64,000 nucleotides of DNA from Kitasatospora sp. NBC_01266 (lineage in GTDB: Bacteria > Actinomycetota > Actinomycetes > Streptomycetales > Streptomycetaceae): contig NZ_CP108458.1 of NCBI RefSeq assembly GCF_036242395.1, positions 2,046,001 through 2,110,000 on the forward strand. The letters are read 5' to 3'. A program made the position numbers and the translations under genes. Below are positions 17,278-26,582 of the stretch, piece by piece. Below the pieces are notes generated by a model, which worked only from the letters and a program-made list of their open reading frames with translations, had not been told where the DNA came from and ran no database searches. Within the stretch, counting starts at the first letter, position 1. Every line of letters starts with the position of its first letter.

Positions 17278-18348
17278 ATGAAGACCATGAAGGCGCTCCA
17301 GCTCATCTCCCCCCGCAAGACCGTGCTGGCCGAGGTGCCGCGCCCCGAGGCGCCGACGGACGGGCTGCTGCTGCGCACCCGCTGCGTCTCGATCTGCTCG
17401 ACCGACATCTCCTTCTACGAGGGCCACCTCTTCCCGTCCGACTACCCGGTCATCCTGGGCCACGAGTACCTCGGCGAGGTCGTCGAGATCGGCGCGGCCT
17501 TCAGCAACCCCGACATCAAGGTCGGCGACCGGGTCGTGTACTGGGGCCAGACGGACTTCGGCGGCTTCGCCGAGTACCGCTCGGTCCGGCCGATCTTCTC
17601 CGGCGAGGTCAAGGAGGACGTCTTCTGGGCGGACCGGAACTTCTCCGACGACCTGCGCGCCGCCGCCGTCAAGGTGCCCGCCGAACTGGACGACCTCCAG
17701 GCCTCGTTCATCGAGCCGGTGACCGGCGCGCTGCGCTCGATCCTGGCCAACCCGCCGAAGATCGGCGACCGGGTCCTGATCATGGGCACCGGCCCGATCG
17801 GAATCATCGCCGGCAGCGTCATCAAGCGCCTGCTCGCCCCCAACGCGGTGGTCTCGGTGGACGCCAACCCCGAGCGGAACAAGCACGCCGAGCAGCACTT
17901 CTCGCAGCGCGCCTACCTGCCGCAGGAGTTGATCGACGAGGTGGAGGAGAACACCTTCGACTACGTCTTCGACGCGCTGCCCACGGTGAAGGTGGACGAC
18001 GAGGAGAAGGACCCGCGCCGGGTGGCCATGCGCCGGCTGAAGCCCAAGGGCACCTACGTGCTCTACGGCGCCTCGCAGGAGATGCAGAAGTTCGACACCT
18101 GGCTGATGCTCGCCAAGGGCATCAACATCACCGCCTCCCCCTTCGACGTCACCGCCTTCCCGATGCACAAGTCGGCGAACGTCATCCAGGCGGCCATGCA
18201 GATGCTGCTGTCGGGCATCGTGGACGGCAAGAAGCTGCTCTCCACGGTGCACCACTTCGACGACTACGACGGCCTGGTCGACATCTTCGAGTCGTACCGG
18301 TCCACCACCGACCTCAAGACGATCGTCGACTTCCGCAAGGCCGCCTAG
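17278..18348 (+). CDS. Zinc-type medium-chain alcohol/polyol dehydrogenase
   Basis: A 356-residue MDR enzyme. The catalytic zinc side shows CVSICSTDISFYEGH, GHEYLGEVVEIG and SFIEPVTGA; the NAD(P) fold shows IMGTGPIGIIAG followed by VSVDANPER. The four-cysteine structural-zinc lobe is absent, being replaced by GQTDFGGFAEY, as in several polyol and amino-cyclitol dehydrogenases. ATG 17278 follows GAAGGA. It lies 68 bases after the monooxygenase gene and before a strong terminator, so the two probably form one transcript. A role oxidising a sugar-type hydroxyl is inferred. Confidence 0.82.
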   Translation: MKTMKALQLISPRKTVLAEVPRPEAPTDGLLLRTRCVSICSTDISFYEGHLFPSDYPVILGHEYLGEVVEIGAAFSNPDIKVGDRVVYWGQTDFGGFAEYRSVRPIFSGEVKEDVFWADRNFSDDLRAAAVKVPAELDDLQASFIEPVTGALRSILANPPKIGDRVLIMGTGPIGIIAGSVIKRLLAPNAVVSVDANPERNKHAEQHFSQRAYLPQELIDEVEENTFDYVFDALPTVKVDDEEKDPRRVAMRRLKPKGTYVLYGASQEMQKFDTWLMLAKGINITASPFDVTAFPMHKSANVIQAAMQMLLSGIVDGKKLLSTVHHFDDYDGLVDIFESYRSTTDLKTIVDFRKAA

Positions 18349-18380
18349 CCAACCGCCGCACGGCGCCACGACCCCACCCG

Positions 18381-18421
18381 CTCGGGGGCGGGCCGGCCAC
18401 CAGGTCCGGCCCGCCCCCGAG
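18381..18421 (+). terminator. Perfect 16-bp hairpin terminator
   Basis: CTCGGGGGCGGGCCGG (18381-18396) pairs perfectly with 18406-18421 around a nine-base loop. It separates the monooxygenase/dehydrogenase transcript from the otsA operon. Confidence 0.8.
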
Positions 18422-18447
18422 TGCGGCCCCGAGGAGGGGAACTCCCC

Positions 18448-19923
18448 GTGCAACATCCGACGACAGCTCAACCGCCGCTCGGACCGGCGGACTTCGTCAT
18501 CGTCGCCAACCGGCTCCCGGTCGCCCTGCACCGGGCCGCCGACGGAAGCGAGCAGTGGCGGCACAGCCCCGGTGGGCTGGTCAGCGCCCTGGAGCCGTTC
18601 CTGCGCGCCCACCAGGGCGCCTGGGTGGGCTGGCCCGGCGTCGCCGACGCCCGACCGGACAGCTTCACCGACCAGGGGATGCGGCTGCATCCCGTTGCGC
18701 TCAGCCAGGACGAGATCCGCGACTACTACGAGGGCTTCGCCAACACCACCCTGTGGCCGCTCTACCACGACGCCGTGGTGGCGCCGGTCTTCGACGAGGC
18801 CTGGTGGGACTGCTACGTCCGGGTCAACCGCCGGTTCGCCGAGGCGGCGGCGAAGGTCAGCGCCCACGGCGCCACGGTCTGGGTGCACGACTACCAACTG
18901 CAGCTGGTGCCCGCCTTCCTGCGTGCACTGCGGCCCGACCTGCGGATCGGCTTCTTCCTGCACATCCCGTTCCCGCCGGTCGAGTTGTTCGAGCAGCTGC
19001 CCTGGCGCCGCGAACTGGTCGAGGGGCTGCTGGGGGCCGATCTGGTCGGCTTCCAACTCCCGGGCGGTGCGCTGAACTTCCGGAGGTTGGCCGGACGGAT
19101 CAGCGGCCGGATCGGCCAACGGGCGCACGCTCCGCGTCTGGTGGACCGCGAGGTGCGCGCGGCCGCGTTCCCGATCTCGGTGGACGCCGCCGAACTCGAC
19201 TCGCTGGCGCGCACCGAGCAGGTCCGCGAGCACGCCGGCCGGATCCGCGACCAGCTCGGCGGCCGACGGCTGCTGCTGGGCGTCGACCGGCTCGACTACA
19301 CCAAGGGCATCGACATCCGGCTGCGGGCCTTCCACGAACTGCTGGCCGAGGGCCGGTTGAACGCCGCGGAGGTCGCCCTGGTGCAGATCGCCACGCCGAG
19401 CCGCGAGGAGGTCGCCCCCTACCGCCGGATGCGGGATCGGGTCGAGCAGGCCGTCGGCCGGATCAACGGCGAGTTCGGCGAGGTCGGCCGGCCCGCCGTG
19501 CACTACCTGCACACCACCGTGGGCCGCGAGGAGCTGGCCGCCCTCTACAGCGCCGCCGACGTGCTGCTGGTGACCCCGCTGCGGGACGGCATGAACCTGG
19601 TGGCCAAGGAGTTCGTGGCCTGCCGACCGGACCTGGGCGGGGCCCTGCTGCTCAGCGAGTTCGCGGGCGCCGCAGCCGAGTTGACCAGCGCGTTCCTGGT
19701 CAATCCGCACCACCTGGAAGAGGTCAAGACCGCCCTGCTGGCCGCGCTCTCGGTCTCGCCCGAGGAAGGCGGCCGACGGATGGCGGCGATGCGCCGCACC
19801 GTCCTGGCCAACGACGTCGACCGCTGGGCGCGCTCCTTCCTGACCGCCCTGGCCGGGCCCGCACCGCAGCCGGAGCTCTCCCGGCAGGCCGAGGAGGCAG
19901 AGCTGTGGCCCGTGCCGGCCTGA
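18448..19923 (+). CDS. otsA: Trehalose-6-phosphate synthase (GT20)
   Basis: Transfers glucose from UDP-glucose to glucose-6-phosphate (or a similar acceptor). All key OtsA features are present: [66 protein letters not shown] (Arg and Lys of the phosphate site) and [14 protein letters not shown]. This supports a genuine synthase rather than a VldE-type pseudoglycosyltransferase. GTG 18448 is fixed by GAGGAGGGGA seven bases upstream. galU follows 46 bases on. No trehalose phosphatase (OtsB) accompanies it, which is unusual for a housekeeping locus and suggests a specialised pathway. Confidence 0.9.
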   Translation: MQHPTTAQPPLGPADFVIVANRLPVALHRAADGSEQWRHSPGGLVSALEPFLRAHQGAWVGWPGVADARPDSFTDQGMRLHPVALSQDEIRDYYEGFANTTLWPLYHDAVVAPVFDEAWWDCYVRVNRRFAEAAAKVSAHGATVWVHDYQLQLVPAFLRALRPDLRIGFFLHIPFPPVELFEQLPWRRELVEGLLGADLVGFQLPGGALNFRRLAGRISGRIGQRAHAPRLVDREVRAAAFPISVDAAELDSLARTEQVREHAGRIRDQLGGRRLLLGVDRLDYTKGIDIRLRAFHELLAEGRLNAAEVALVQIATPSREEVAPYRRMRDRVEQAVGRINGEFGEVGRPAVHYLHTTVGREELAALYSAADVLLVTPLRDGMNLVAKEFVACRPDLGGALLLSEFAGAAAELTSAFLVNPHHLEEVKTALLAALSVSPEEGGRRMAAMRRTVLANDVDRWARSFLTALAGPAPQPELSRQAEEAELWPVPA

Positions 19924-19969
19924 GCGCGCCCCGTCCCGCGCCCGACCCCGCCCCGAGGAGACAACGGCC

Positions 19970-20878
19970 ATGAGCCGCACACCGATCAGCGTCCGCAAGG
20001 CCGTCATCCCGGCGGCCGGCCTGGGCACCCGCTTCCTGCCCGCGACCAAGGCGACGCCCAAGGAGATGCTGCCCGTCGTCGACAAGCCCGCCATCCAGTA
20101 CGTCGTGGAGGAGGCCGCCGCGGCCGGCCTGAGCGATGTCCTGATGGTCACCGGCCGGGGCAAGCGGGCCTTGGAGGACCACTTCGACCGCAACGGCGAA
20201 CTGGAGGAACTGCTCGCCCGCAAGGGCGACCTGGGCCGCCTCGACCTGGTCCGCGAGTCCTCGGACCTGGCCGCCGTGCACTACGTCCGCCAGGGCACCC
20301 CGCAGGGCCTGGGACACGCGGTGCTGTGCGCCGCCAACCACGTCGGCGACGAACCGTTCGCGGTGCTGCTCGGCGATGACCTGATCGACCCGCGGGAGCC
20401 GCTGCTCCAGCGGATGGTCGAGGTGCGCGAGGAGTACGGCGGCAGCGTGATCGCGCTGCTGGAGGTCTCCCCCGAGGAGATCCAGCGCTACGGCTGCGCG
20501 GCGGTGCGGGCGACCGGGGAGGCCGACGTGCTGCGGGTGACCGGCCTGGTCGAGAAGCCCGAACCGGCCCTCGCTCCCAGCCGGTTCGCGGTGATCGGCC
20601 GCTACCTGCTGGACCCCGCCGTGTTCGAGGTGCTGGCCAAGACCGGCCCCGGCCGCGGCGGCGAGATCCAGCTGACCGACGCGCTGCAGACCCTGGTCGA
20701 ACAGCCGGCCCTGGGCGGCCCGGTGCACGCGGTGGTCTTCACCGGCCGCCGCTACGACACCGGCGACCGGGGCGAGTACCTGCGCGCGGTGGTCCGGCTC
20801 GCCTGCGAACGCGCCGACCTGGGGCCGGAGTTCCGCAGCTGGCTGCGCTCCTACACGGCCGGTGAGATGCCGCACTGA
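19970..20878 (+). CDS. galU: UTP-glucose-1-phosphate uridylyltransferase
   Basis: Makes UDP-glucose, the donor for the OtsA enzyme just upstream. The 302-residue protein begins AVIPAAGLGTRFLPATKATP and KEMLPVVDKPAIQYVVEEA, followed by GQLG-type GTPQGLGHAVLC, LLGDDLI and RFAVIGRYLL, all classic GalU motifs. ATG 19970 follows GAGGAGACAACGGCC. The protein is complete and conventional. A second housekeeping copy probably exists elsewhere, so this one looks dedicated to the cluster. Confidence 0.92.
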   Translation: MSRTPISVRKAVIPAAGLGTRFLPATKATPKEMLPVVDKPAIQYVVEEAAAAGLSDVLMVTGRGKRALEDHFDRNGELEELLARKGDLGRLDLVRESSDLAAVHYVRQGTPQGLGHAVLCAANHVGDEPFAVLLGDDLIDPREPLLQRMVEVREEYGGSVIALLEVSPEEIQRYGCAAVRATGEADVLRVTGLVEKPEPALAPSRFAVIGRYLLDPAVFEVLAKTGPGRGGEIQLTDALQTLVEQPALGGPVHAVVFTGRRYDTGDRGEYLRAVVRLACERADLGPEFRSWLRSYTAGEMPH

Positions 20879-20975
20879 CTCGCGCCGACTCGCGCTCACC
20901 CGCCGCACCCTTTCTGCTCACCAGTCCCAGCCCGGTTCCTTGTTGACCAGATCCGATGGAGATTCGGAGATTCCG

Positions 20976-21485
20976 ATGCCTGTTGCACCCGAGGACTTCA
21001 CCCGCGCCATGGCGCGGGTGCCCGGCCCAGTGGTGGTGGCCACCACCGTCGACCCCGACGGCCGCCGATTCGGCTTCACCGCAAGCTCGTTCAGCTCGCT
21101 CTCGATGACCCCGCCACTGGTGCTGATCTGCCTGGACAAGTCCGCCAGCACCCACACCGCGTTCACCTCGGCGGACCGCTTCATGATCAATGTGCTGGGC
21201 CAGGACCAGGCCGACGTCGCCCTGCGCTTCGCCCGCTCGGGCGTGGACCGCTTCGAGGCCGGCGACACCAGCCGGCTCGAACTCGGACTGCCCGGCATTC
21301 CCGAGGCCGCGGTGCGGGTGGCCTGCACGCTCGACCGGGTGATCGACGGCGGCGACCACAGCATCCTGCTCGGCCGGGTCGAGTCCACCCATGTGGGCGG
21401 CCAGGACCCGCTGCTCTACTGTGACCGCGCCTTCGCCCGCCCGGCCCAGGTCGACAAGGCGGTGGCCGCCTCCGGTGCCCGGTAG
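20976..21485 (+). CDS. Flavin reductase (HpaC/PheA2-like)
   Basis: A 169-residue NAD(P)H:flavin oxidoreductase that supplies reduced flavin to a separate monooxygenase. It has the family pattern MARVPGPVVVATTVDPDG, GFTASSFSSLSMTPPLVLIC and FMINVLGQDQ, ending with a DGGDHSILLGRVE segment. ATG 20976 is supported by GGAG about seven bases upstream. The most likely partner is the group D monooxygenase at 16010-17209. Its stop overlaps the next gene by 11 bases. Confidence 0.88.
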   Translation: MPVAPEDFTRAMARVPGPVVVATTVDPDGRRFGFTASSFSSLSMTPPLVLICLDKSASTHTAFTSADRFMINVLGQDQADVALRFARSGVDRFEAGDTSRLELGLPGIPEAAVRVACTLDRVIDGGDHSILLGRVESTHVGGQDPLLYCDRAFARPAQVDKAVAASGAR

Positions 21486-22509
21486 CGCCCTGCGGATCGC
21501 CCTGCTGGGCACCGCCCACATCCATCTGGCCGACCACCTGACGGTGCTGGCCGCACAGCGCGGCGCGGCCGCCGGGGCCGGGCTCTGCGCCGTCCACCAC
21601 GGCCGCTCGCCGGGCGAGGGGCGCCTGGCCGGCGCGGTGGCCGAGGCGCTGCGCGGGGTGCCGGTGGCACCGTCGGCGGCGGAGGCGCTGGCCGGCGCCG
21701 ACGCGGCCCTGGTCTGCTCGACCACGGCCGAGCACGGGCCGCTGCTCGCCGCGATCGCGGCGGCCGGGCTCCCCGCGCTGGTGGAGAAGCCGCTGGCGAC
21801 GACCGGCGCGGCCACCGCCGCCCTGCTCCGGCTGACCGGCCGGACGGCGAACCCCGCCGTCCCGGCGATGTTCCTGCGCCGGGCGCCCTCGCTGCGCCGG
21901 GCCAGGACACTCCTGACCGCCGGCCGGATCGGTGAACTCCGGTTCGCCGAAGCCTGGTTCTGCCATGGCGGACTGCCGGCCGGCAGCTTCACCGGCACCG
22001 CCGCCTGGATGCTCGACCCGAGGCGGGGCGGCACCGGTGCGTTCGCGGACCTCGGTATCCACCTGCTGGACCTGCTGCGCTGGTTGCGCCCACGAGCCGC
22101 CATCACGGTGCACGCGGCGCGGCTGCGCCCGCTGCGCGGCGGGCGGGTCGGCCTGGACGAGGGCGGCACGGCCGAACTCGACTGGGGCGGGGTGCCGGTG
22201 GCGCTGCGGACCGACTGGGCCGCCGCTCCCGGCGGTCCGGCCGGCGGCGTCGGGATCGGCCTGCGGCTGCGCGGCAGCCGTGGTTCGGTCACCGTGCGCG
22301 GCGGCTCGCTGCTGCTGGCCACCGCACACGGCGTGCACGCCGAACGACATGCCGAACCGGCCGCCGGGCACGCGCTGTCGGCGTTCCTGGCGAGCCTGCG
22401 CGGCCGCACCTGCTGGCAGGCTCCGACGGCCCGGGACATCCTGGCGAGCGCCCACGCGCTCGACCGGATCGCCGAGGTGGCCGGAGTTCAGGCCGGCGCC
22501 GGTCACTGA
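21475..22509 (+). CDS. Gfo/Idh/MocA-family oxidoreductase
   Basis: A 344-residue NAD(P)-dependent sugar or polyol dehydrogenase. It opens with ALRIALLGTAHIH, has the family's EKPLATTGAA and ends the catalytic domain with ADLGIHLLDLLRWLRP. The Rossmann glycine motif is unusual (LLGTAHIHLADH instead of GxGxxG). GTG 21475 overlaps the flavin reductase stop, so the genes are coupled. Members of this family oxidise C3 of glucose-type sugars before transamination (for example NtdC in kanosamine formation). That role would fit the trehalose genes and is inference. Confidence 0.82.
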   Translation: MPGSALRIALLGTAHIHLADHLTVLAAQRGAAAGAGLCAVHHGRSPGEGRLAGAVAEALRGVPVAPSAAEALAGADAALVCSTTAEHGPLLAAIAAAGLPALVEKPLATTGAATAALLRLTGRTANPAVPAMFLRRAPSLRRARTLLTAGRIGELRFAEAWFCHGGLPAGSFTGTAAWMLDPRRGGTGAFADLGIHLLDLLRWLRPRAAITVHAARLRPLRGGRVGLDEGGTAELDWGGVPVALRTDWAAAPGGPAGGVGIGLRLRGSRGSVTVRGGSLLLATAHGVHAERHAEPAAGHALSAFLASLRGRTCWQAPTARDILASAHALDRIAEVAGVQAGAGH

Positions 22510-22570
22510 CCGGGGCTCAGCCGGGCCCTGTCGGACTCTACTGGTGCGGGTGCGCAGACCTGACCGATCG

Positions 22571-23167
22571 TCAGGATGCTGCCCGCTCGCGGAACGCCGC
22601 CTTCTTGGCCTGGTTGCCGCAGGCGTCCATCGAACACCAGCGCCGGGTGCCCGGACGGGAGCTGTCCAGGAAGAGCGCGGCGCAGGAGTCGCTCGCGCAC
22701 TCGCGCACCCGGTCGGACAGCGGCGAGGCGGCCAGGTCCAGGGCATCGCGCGCGACCAGCGCGAGGGTGGCGGCGACCGGGTCGTCGGCGCGCCAACCGA
22801 GGCTGCCGCTCGCCTCCAACACGGGTACCGGAACAGATTGTTCGGCCGCCTGGTTGACCAGTTGCCGGGCTTCGGGCGGGCAGTGGGCCAGCCCTTCGGG
22901 AGTGCGGGCGGCGAGCAGCAGGGCGAGTACCGCCTCGCGCAGCTCGCGCGCCCACCCCAGCAGTTCGGTGGACGGGACGGGGGCCGGCGCATCCGGTGCG
23001 CACGGCCCCAGTTGCCGCACCCAGGCGGCGAGCGCCGCCGGGTCGGCGAGTTCGTCGACGGCCTCGGCGGTGCCGCGCAGCCGCAAGGTCCGGACGAAGT
23101 CCAGGCAGATCCGACCCGCTCCCTCCCGGAAGCGGAACGTGTCGGTGGAGTCAGTGAGAGCAGCCAT
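22571..23167 (-). CDS. CGNR zinc-finger transcriptional regulator (ABATE domain)
   Basis: A 198-residue probable regulator. The N-terminal ABATE domain starts with GRICLDFVRTLRLRG, and the C-terminal zinc finger has CASDSCAALFLD then RRWCSMDACGNQAKKAAF, giving four cysteine ligands. It is divergent from the MFS gene across 247 bases that contain ACTGGTT-type inverted repeats, so it probably controls the transporter. The ATG is at 23167. Paralogous remains of the same family lie at 6260-6379. Confidence 0.87.
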   Translation of the reverse strand: MAALTDSTDTFRFREGAGRICLDFVRTLRLRGTAEAVDELADPAALAAWVRQLGPCAPDAPAPVPSTELLGWARELREAVLALLLAARTPEGLAHCPPEARQLVNQAAEQSVPVPVLEASGSLGWRADDPVAATLALVARDALDLAASPLSDRVRECASDSCAALFLDSSRPGTRRWCSMDACGNQAKKAAFRERAAS

Positions 23168-23186
23168 GCGAACCAGCCTATCTCGG

Positions 23187-23217
23187 AACTGGTTTTACTG
23201 GTACGGTGGAACCAGTT
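23187..23217. promoter_or_regulatory. Candidate operator for the CGNR regulator / MFS promoter
   Basis: AACTGGTT (23187-23194) and AACCAGTT (23210-23217) form a perfect inverted repeat with a 15-base spacer. Extra half-sites (AACCAG at 23171, ACTGGTA inside, GTGGTT just after) surround it in an AT-richer patch. It sits 20 bases upstream of the CGNR start. Confidence 0.6.
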
Positions 23218-23414
23218 AAAGTGGTTCTCACAACCCGGGCCCACTGCGGTGGACCCCGCACGTCCAGCGCACTCCCGGAACCAGCACGCCCGGCACGCAG
23301 CTCGGCAGCACACCGCCCGGCGCCCCCTTCAGGTACTCCTGCTTCCCGTACCCGGCGCCCGGCCCGCACCTCCGGTCCCGCTCCTTCCGCTCTCCTCAGT
23401 GCGAGGTTTGTGTC

Positions 23415-24665
23415 GTGTCTTCCTCCCAAGCGCCCAACGCCCAGCCGGGCCTGGGCCGTCGGCTGATCCTGCTGCTCGCCCTGGCCTGCGGCATCGCCGT
23501 TGCCAACGTCTACTTCCCCCAGGCCGTCAGCCCGCTGATCGCCAAGGGACTGCACGTCAGCCCGGGATCGGCTGCCCTGGTCGTGACCGCCGCCCAACTC
23601 GGTTACGCGGCAGGCATCTTCCTGCTGGTTCCGCTCGGTGACCGACTGCGGCACCGCAAGCTGATCGTCACCCTGCTGGCCCTCACCTGTGTGGGCCTGC
23701 TGGTGGCCGGCGCCGCCAACTCGCTGGCCCTGCTGGTCGGCGCCAGCGCCATGGTCGGCCTGACCACGGTGGCCCCGCAGATCATCATCCCGATGGCCGC
23801 CGGCCTGACCGCCCCCGAGCGGCGCGGCGCCGTCACCGGCACCCTGCTCAGCGGGCTGATCGGCGGCATCCTGCTGGCCCGCACCTTCAGCGGCACGCTG
23901 GGTCAGTGGCTCGGCTGGCGCGCCCCGTACCTGATCGCGGCCGGCCTGGTGGCCCTGCTCGCCGTCATCCTGGCCTTCGCCCTCCCGGACACCACCCCCG
24001 CCACCAAGGACCGCTACCCCGTCCTGCTCGGCCAGGCCTGGCGCCTGCTGCGCAGCGAGCCGCAGCTGCGCCGCTCGGCCTTCTACCAGGCCACCGTGTT
24101 CGCCGGCTTCAGTGCCGCCTGGACCGCGCTGGCCCTGCTCGTCACCGGCCCCGTCTACCACCTGGGCGCCCCGGCCGTCGGGATCATCGCCCTGGTCGGC
24201 GCCGGCAGCATGTTCTGCACCCCGCTGGCCGGCCGCCGCATCGACCGCAACGGACCTGACGCCGTCAACCTGATCTGCATGATCGGCGCCGTCGCCGCCG
24301 CCGCCCTGCTCCTCGTCGGCAGCCTGGGCGGAGCCATCGGCCTGATCGGCCTGGGCGCCGGCATGCTGCTGCTGGACGTCGCCATGCAGTCCGGCCAGGT
24401 CGCCAACCAGGCCCGGATCTTCGCCCTCAACCCGGCGGCCCGCAGCCGCCTCAACACCGCCTACATGACCTGCTCGTTCCTCGGCGGCAGCGTCGGCTCC
24501 TGGGTCGGCGTGCGTGCCTACAGCGCCTTCGGCTGGAACGGCGTCTGCGGCCTGATCGCCATCTGCGCCGGCCTGGCCCTGGTCCGGCACCTGCTGCGCC
24601 ACACCGCCCTCGCCCCGGTCGCCCCGGCCGCGCCCGAGCCGGAGCCGGTCGCCGCCTCCCGCTGA
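23415..24665 (+). CDS. Major facilitator superfamily exporter
   Basis: A 416-residue, about 12-helix transporter of the drug:proton antiporter type. The first helices carry LILLLALACGIAVANVYFPQ and the loop 2-3 signature LGDRLRHRKLIV; a second half begins after the central DTTPATKDRYP loop. GTG 23415 is the start, with GAGG twelve bases upstream. It is divergent from the CGNR regulator, a common efflux-plus-regulator pair, and may confer self-resistance or export for the cluster product. The substrate is unknown. Confidence 0.85.
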   Translation: MSSSQAPNAQPGLGRRLILLLALACGIAVANVYFPQAVSPLIAKGLHVSPGSAALVVTAAQLGYAAGIFLLVPLGDRLRHRKLIVTLLALTCVGLLVAGAANSLALLVGASAMVGLTTVAPQIIIPMAAGLTAPERRGAVTGTLLSGLIGGILLARTFSGTLGQWLGWRAPYLIAAGLVALLAVILAFALPDTTPATKDRYPVLLGQAWRLLRSEPQLRRSAFYQATVFAGFSAAWTALALLVTGPVYHLGAPAVGIIALVGAGSMFCTPLAGRRIDRNGPDAVNLICMIGAVAAAALLLVGSLGGAIGLIGLGAGMLLLDVAMQSGQVANQARIFALNPAARSRLNTAYMTCSFLGGSVGSWVGVRAYSAFGWNGVCGLIAICAGLALVRHLLRHTALAPVAPAAPEPEPVAASR

Positions 24666-24687
24666 AACACCTGAACAGAAGCACTGT

Positions 24688-24722
24688 TGACGTCCCGTCA
24701 GATCCTTTCTGGCGGGACGTCA
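24688..24722 (+). terminator. Hairpin terminator after the MFS gene
   Basis: TGACGTCCCGTCAG pairs with CTGGCGGGACGTCA around a seven-base ATCCTTT loop, with one G-T wobble. Confidence 0.75.
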
Positions 24723-24970
24723 GGCATGCCGGAACGCGTCCGGCCTCGCCACGCGTTCCTCTCAGCAGAACCGACTGCGCAAAGTCGTCGCCCGACCCGA
24801 CGGTCCGGGCCCGTGCCGAGATACCGTTTCCCTGCTGGCACCGCCCGTTCGGCTCGCCCAACTGACGCACGAATGTTTCCAGTTGGCCGCCCACCAGCTT
24901 CTGATTCCGACCGGCGCCGGGCGCCGGGCCGCTCTTCCTTTCCGAGTCACACCGTTGTGGAGGTCTGCTC

Positions 24971-26500
24971 ATGAGCGCCGCTGACTACATCATCGTCGGG
25001 GCCGGCTCGGCCGGCTGCGTCCTCGCCGACCGGCTGAGTGCCGACGGCACCAAGCAGGTCCTGCTCATCGAGGCCGGGCCTGCCGACCCCGAGCAGAACC
25101 CGGACGTGCAGGTCCCGATCCTCTTCCCGCGCACCTTCGGCAGTGAGCTGGACTGGGGCTTCGAGACGGTGCCGCAGGCCACCCTCGCCGACCGCGCCAT
25201 CCCGATCCCGCGCGGCAAGGCGCTCGGCGGCTCGTCGGCCATCAACGCCCAGCTGTGGACCCGCGGCCACCGCGCCGACTACGACGGCTGGGCCGCCGAC
25301 GGCTACCCGGGCTACAGCCACGCCGAGTTGCTGCCGTACTTCGAGCGGGCCGAGGAGCGGATCAAGCTGGCCGGCCTGCGCTACCCGGTGCCGGTCACCC
25401 CCGCCTTCCTGGACGCCTGCGCCCGGCTCGGCCACGCGCCGTCCGCCGAGCAGCAGGAGGGCTACGCCGTCGCCCGGGCCACCCACCGGGACGGCCTGCG
25501 GTTCAGCTCCGCCGACGCCTACCTGGGTGCCGCTCGCGACCGCGCCAACCTGACGGTGCGCGCCGACGTGCAGGTGAGCCGGGTCCTGTTCGAGGACACC
25601 CGCGCCGTCGGTGTCGAGCTGGCCGGCCCCGCGGGCACCGAGGAGATCCACACCGAGGGCGAGGTGATCCTGGCCGCCGGGGCGGTCGGCAGCCCGCACC
25701 TGCTGCTGCTCTCCGGGGTGGGCCCGGCCGAGCAGTTGGCCGAGCACGGCATCACGCTGGTCGCCGACGTCCCCGGGGTGGGCCGCAACCTGACCGACCA
25801 CCTGCTGATCCCGCTGGCCTTCGAGGCGCAGGGCTTCAGCTCTCCGGGCAGCGACGCCGGACCGGAGCAGATCGAGCGGTACCTCAAGGACCGTACCGGC
25901 ACGCTGGACTCGATCATCTCCGAGGCGCTGCTGTTCCTGCGGACCGACGAGGAGCTCACCGCCCCCGACATCGAGGTGGTCCACCTGGTGGTCCCGATCG
26001 GCGAGCACCAGCGTCCGGCGGACGACGGCCTGGCGCTGGGCGTCATCCTGCTGCGCCCCGACAGCCGGGGCAGTGTCAGCCTGCGCAGCGCCGACCCCGC
26101 CGACGCCCCGCTGATCGACCCGCACTACCTGACCGACGAGCAGGGACACGACCTGGCGACCCTGGTGGCCGGCGTGCGCAAGGCCCAGGCGATCCTCCAG
26201 GAGCCGGAGTTCGCGAAGTGGCGCGGCGAGGCGCTGACCGACGGCGCGCTCGCGGAGAGCACCGAGGAGATCGTCGACTACATCCGGCGCACCGGTGGCA
26301 GCATCCACCACCTGGTCAGCACCTGCCGGATGGGGCCGACGGAGGCGGACGTGCTGGACCTGTCGTTCAAGGTCCGCGGCACCTCGGGCCTACGGGTGGT
26401 GGACGCCTCCGCGATGCCGAGCATCGTCCGCGCCCACACCCACGCCCCGGTCACCATGCTGGCCGAGCGCGCCGCCGACGTGATCCTCGACGAGCGCTGA
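24971..26500 (+). CDS. GMC-family FAD-dependent oxidoreductase
   Basis: A 509-residue enzyme of the glucose-methanol-choline oxidoreductase family that oxidises alcohols. It begins with the FAD-binding DYIIVGAGSAGCVLADRL, has the GMC signature PRGKALGGSSAINAQ, then AAGAVGSPHLLLLSGVGP and a C-terminal HLVSTCRMG. The second catalytic His/Asn pair is less clear: the end reads IVRAHTHAPVTMLAERAADV, with His where Asn is common. ATG 24971 follows GGAGG. It is convergent with the SDR gene. Its alcohol substrate may be a cluster intermediate. Confidence 0.86.
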   Translation: MSAADYIIVGAGSAGCVLADRLSADGTKQVLLIEAGPADPEQNPDVQVPILFPRTFGSELDWGFETVPQATLADRAIPIPRGKALGGSSAINAQLWTRGHRADYDGWAADGYPGYSHAELLPYFERAEERIKLAGLRYPVPVTPAFLDACARLGHAPSAEQQEGYAVARATHRDGLRFSSADAYLGAARDRANLTVRADVQVSRVLFEDTRAVGVELAGPAGTEEIHTEGEVILAAGAVGSPHLLLLSGVGPAEQLAEHGITLVADVPGVGRNLTDHLLIPLAFEAQGFSSPGSDAGPEQIERYLKDRTGTLDSIISEALLFLRTDEELTAPDIEVVHLVVPIGEHQRPADDGLALGVILLRPDSRGSVSLRSADPADAPLIDPHYLTDEQGHDLATLVAGVRKAQAILQEPEFAKWRGEALTDGALAESTEEIVDYIRRTGGSIHHLVSTCRMGPTEADVLDLSFKVRGTSGLRVVDASAMPSIVRAHTHAPVTMLAERAADVILDER

Positions 26501-26514
26501 GCTCTCAGCCGAGC

Positions 26515-26551
26515 CCACGGCCACCGCCTGACGCACGGGCGGTGGCCGTGG
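26515..26551. terminator. Bidirectional hairpin terminator
   Basis: CCACGGCCACCGCC (26515-26528) pairs perfectly with 26538-26551 around a nine-base loop. It lies between the convergent GMC and SDR genes and ends the long minus-strand operon. Confidence 0.8.
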
Positions 26552-26582
26552 TCACGACGTGCGCCACGGAATCAGCCCGCGG

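Noticed and set aside
18448..19923. GT20 gene as a VldE-type pseudoglycosyltransferase (validamycin-like pathway)
   Set aside because: All canonical OtsA residues are present and no sedoheptulose-7-phosphate cyclase gene is in the window.
17272..20223. 983-residue minus-strand open frame
   Set aside because: It covers the dehydrogenase, otsA and start of galU in antisense and shows only base-composition-driven sequence.
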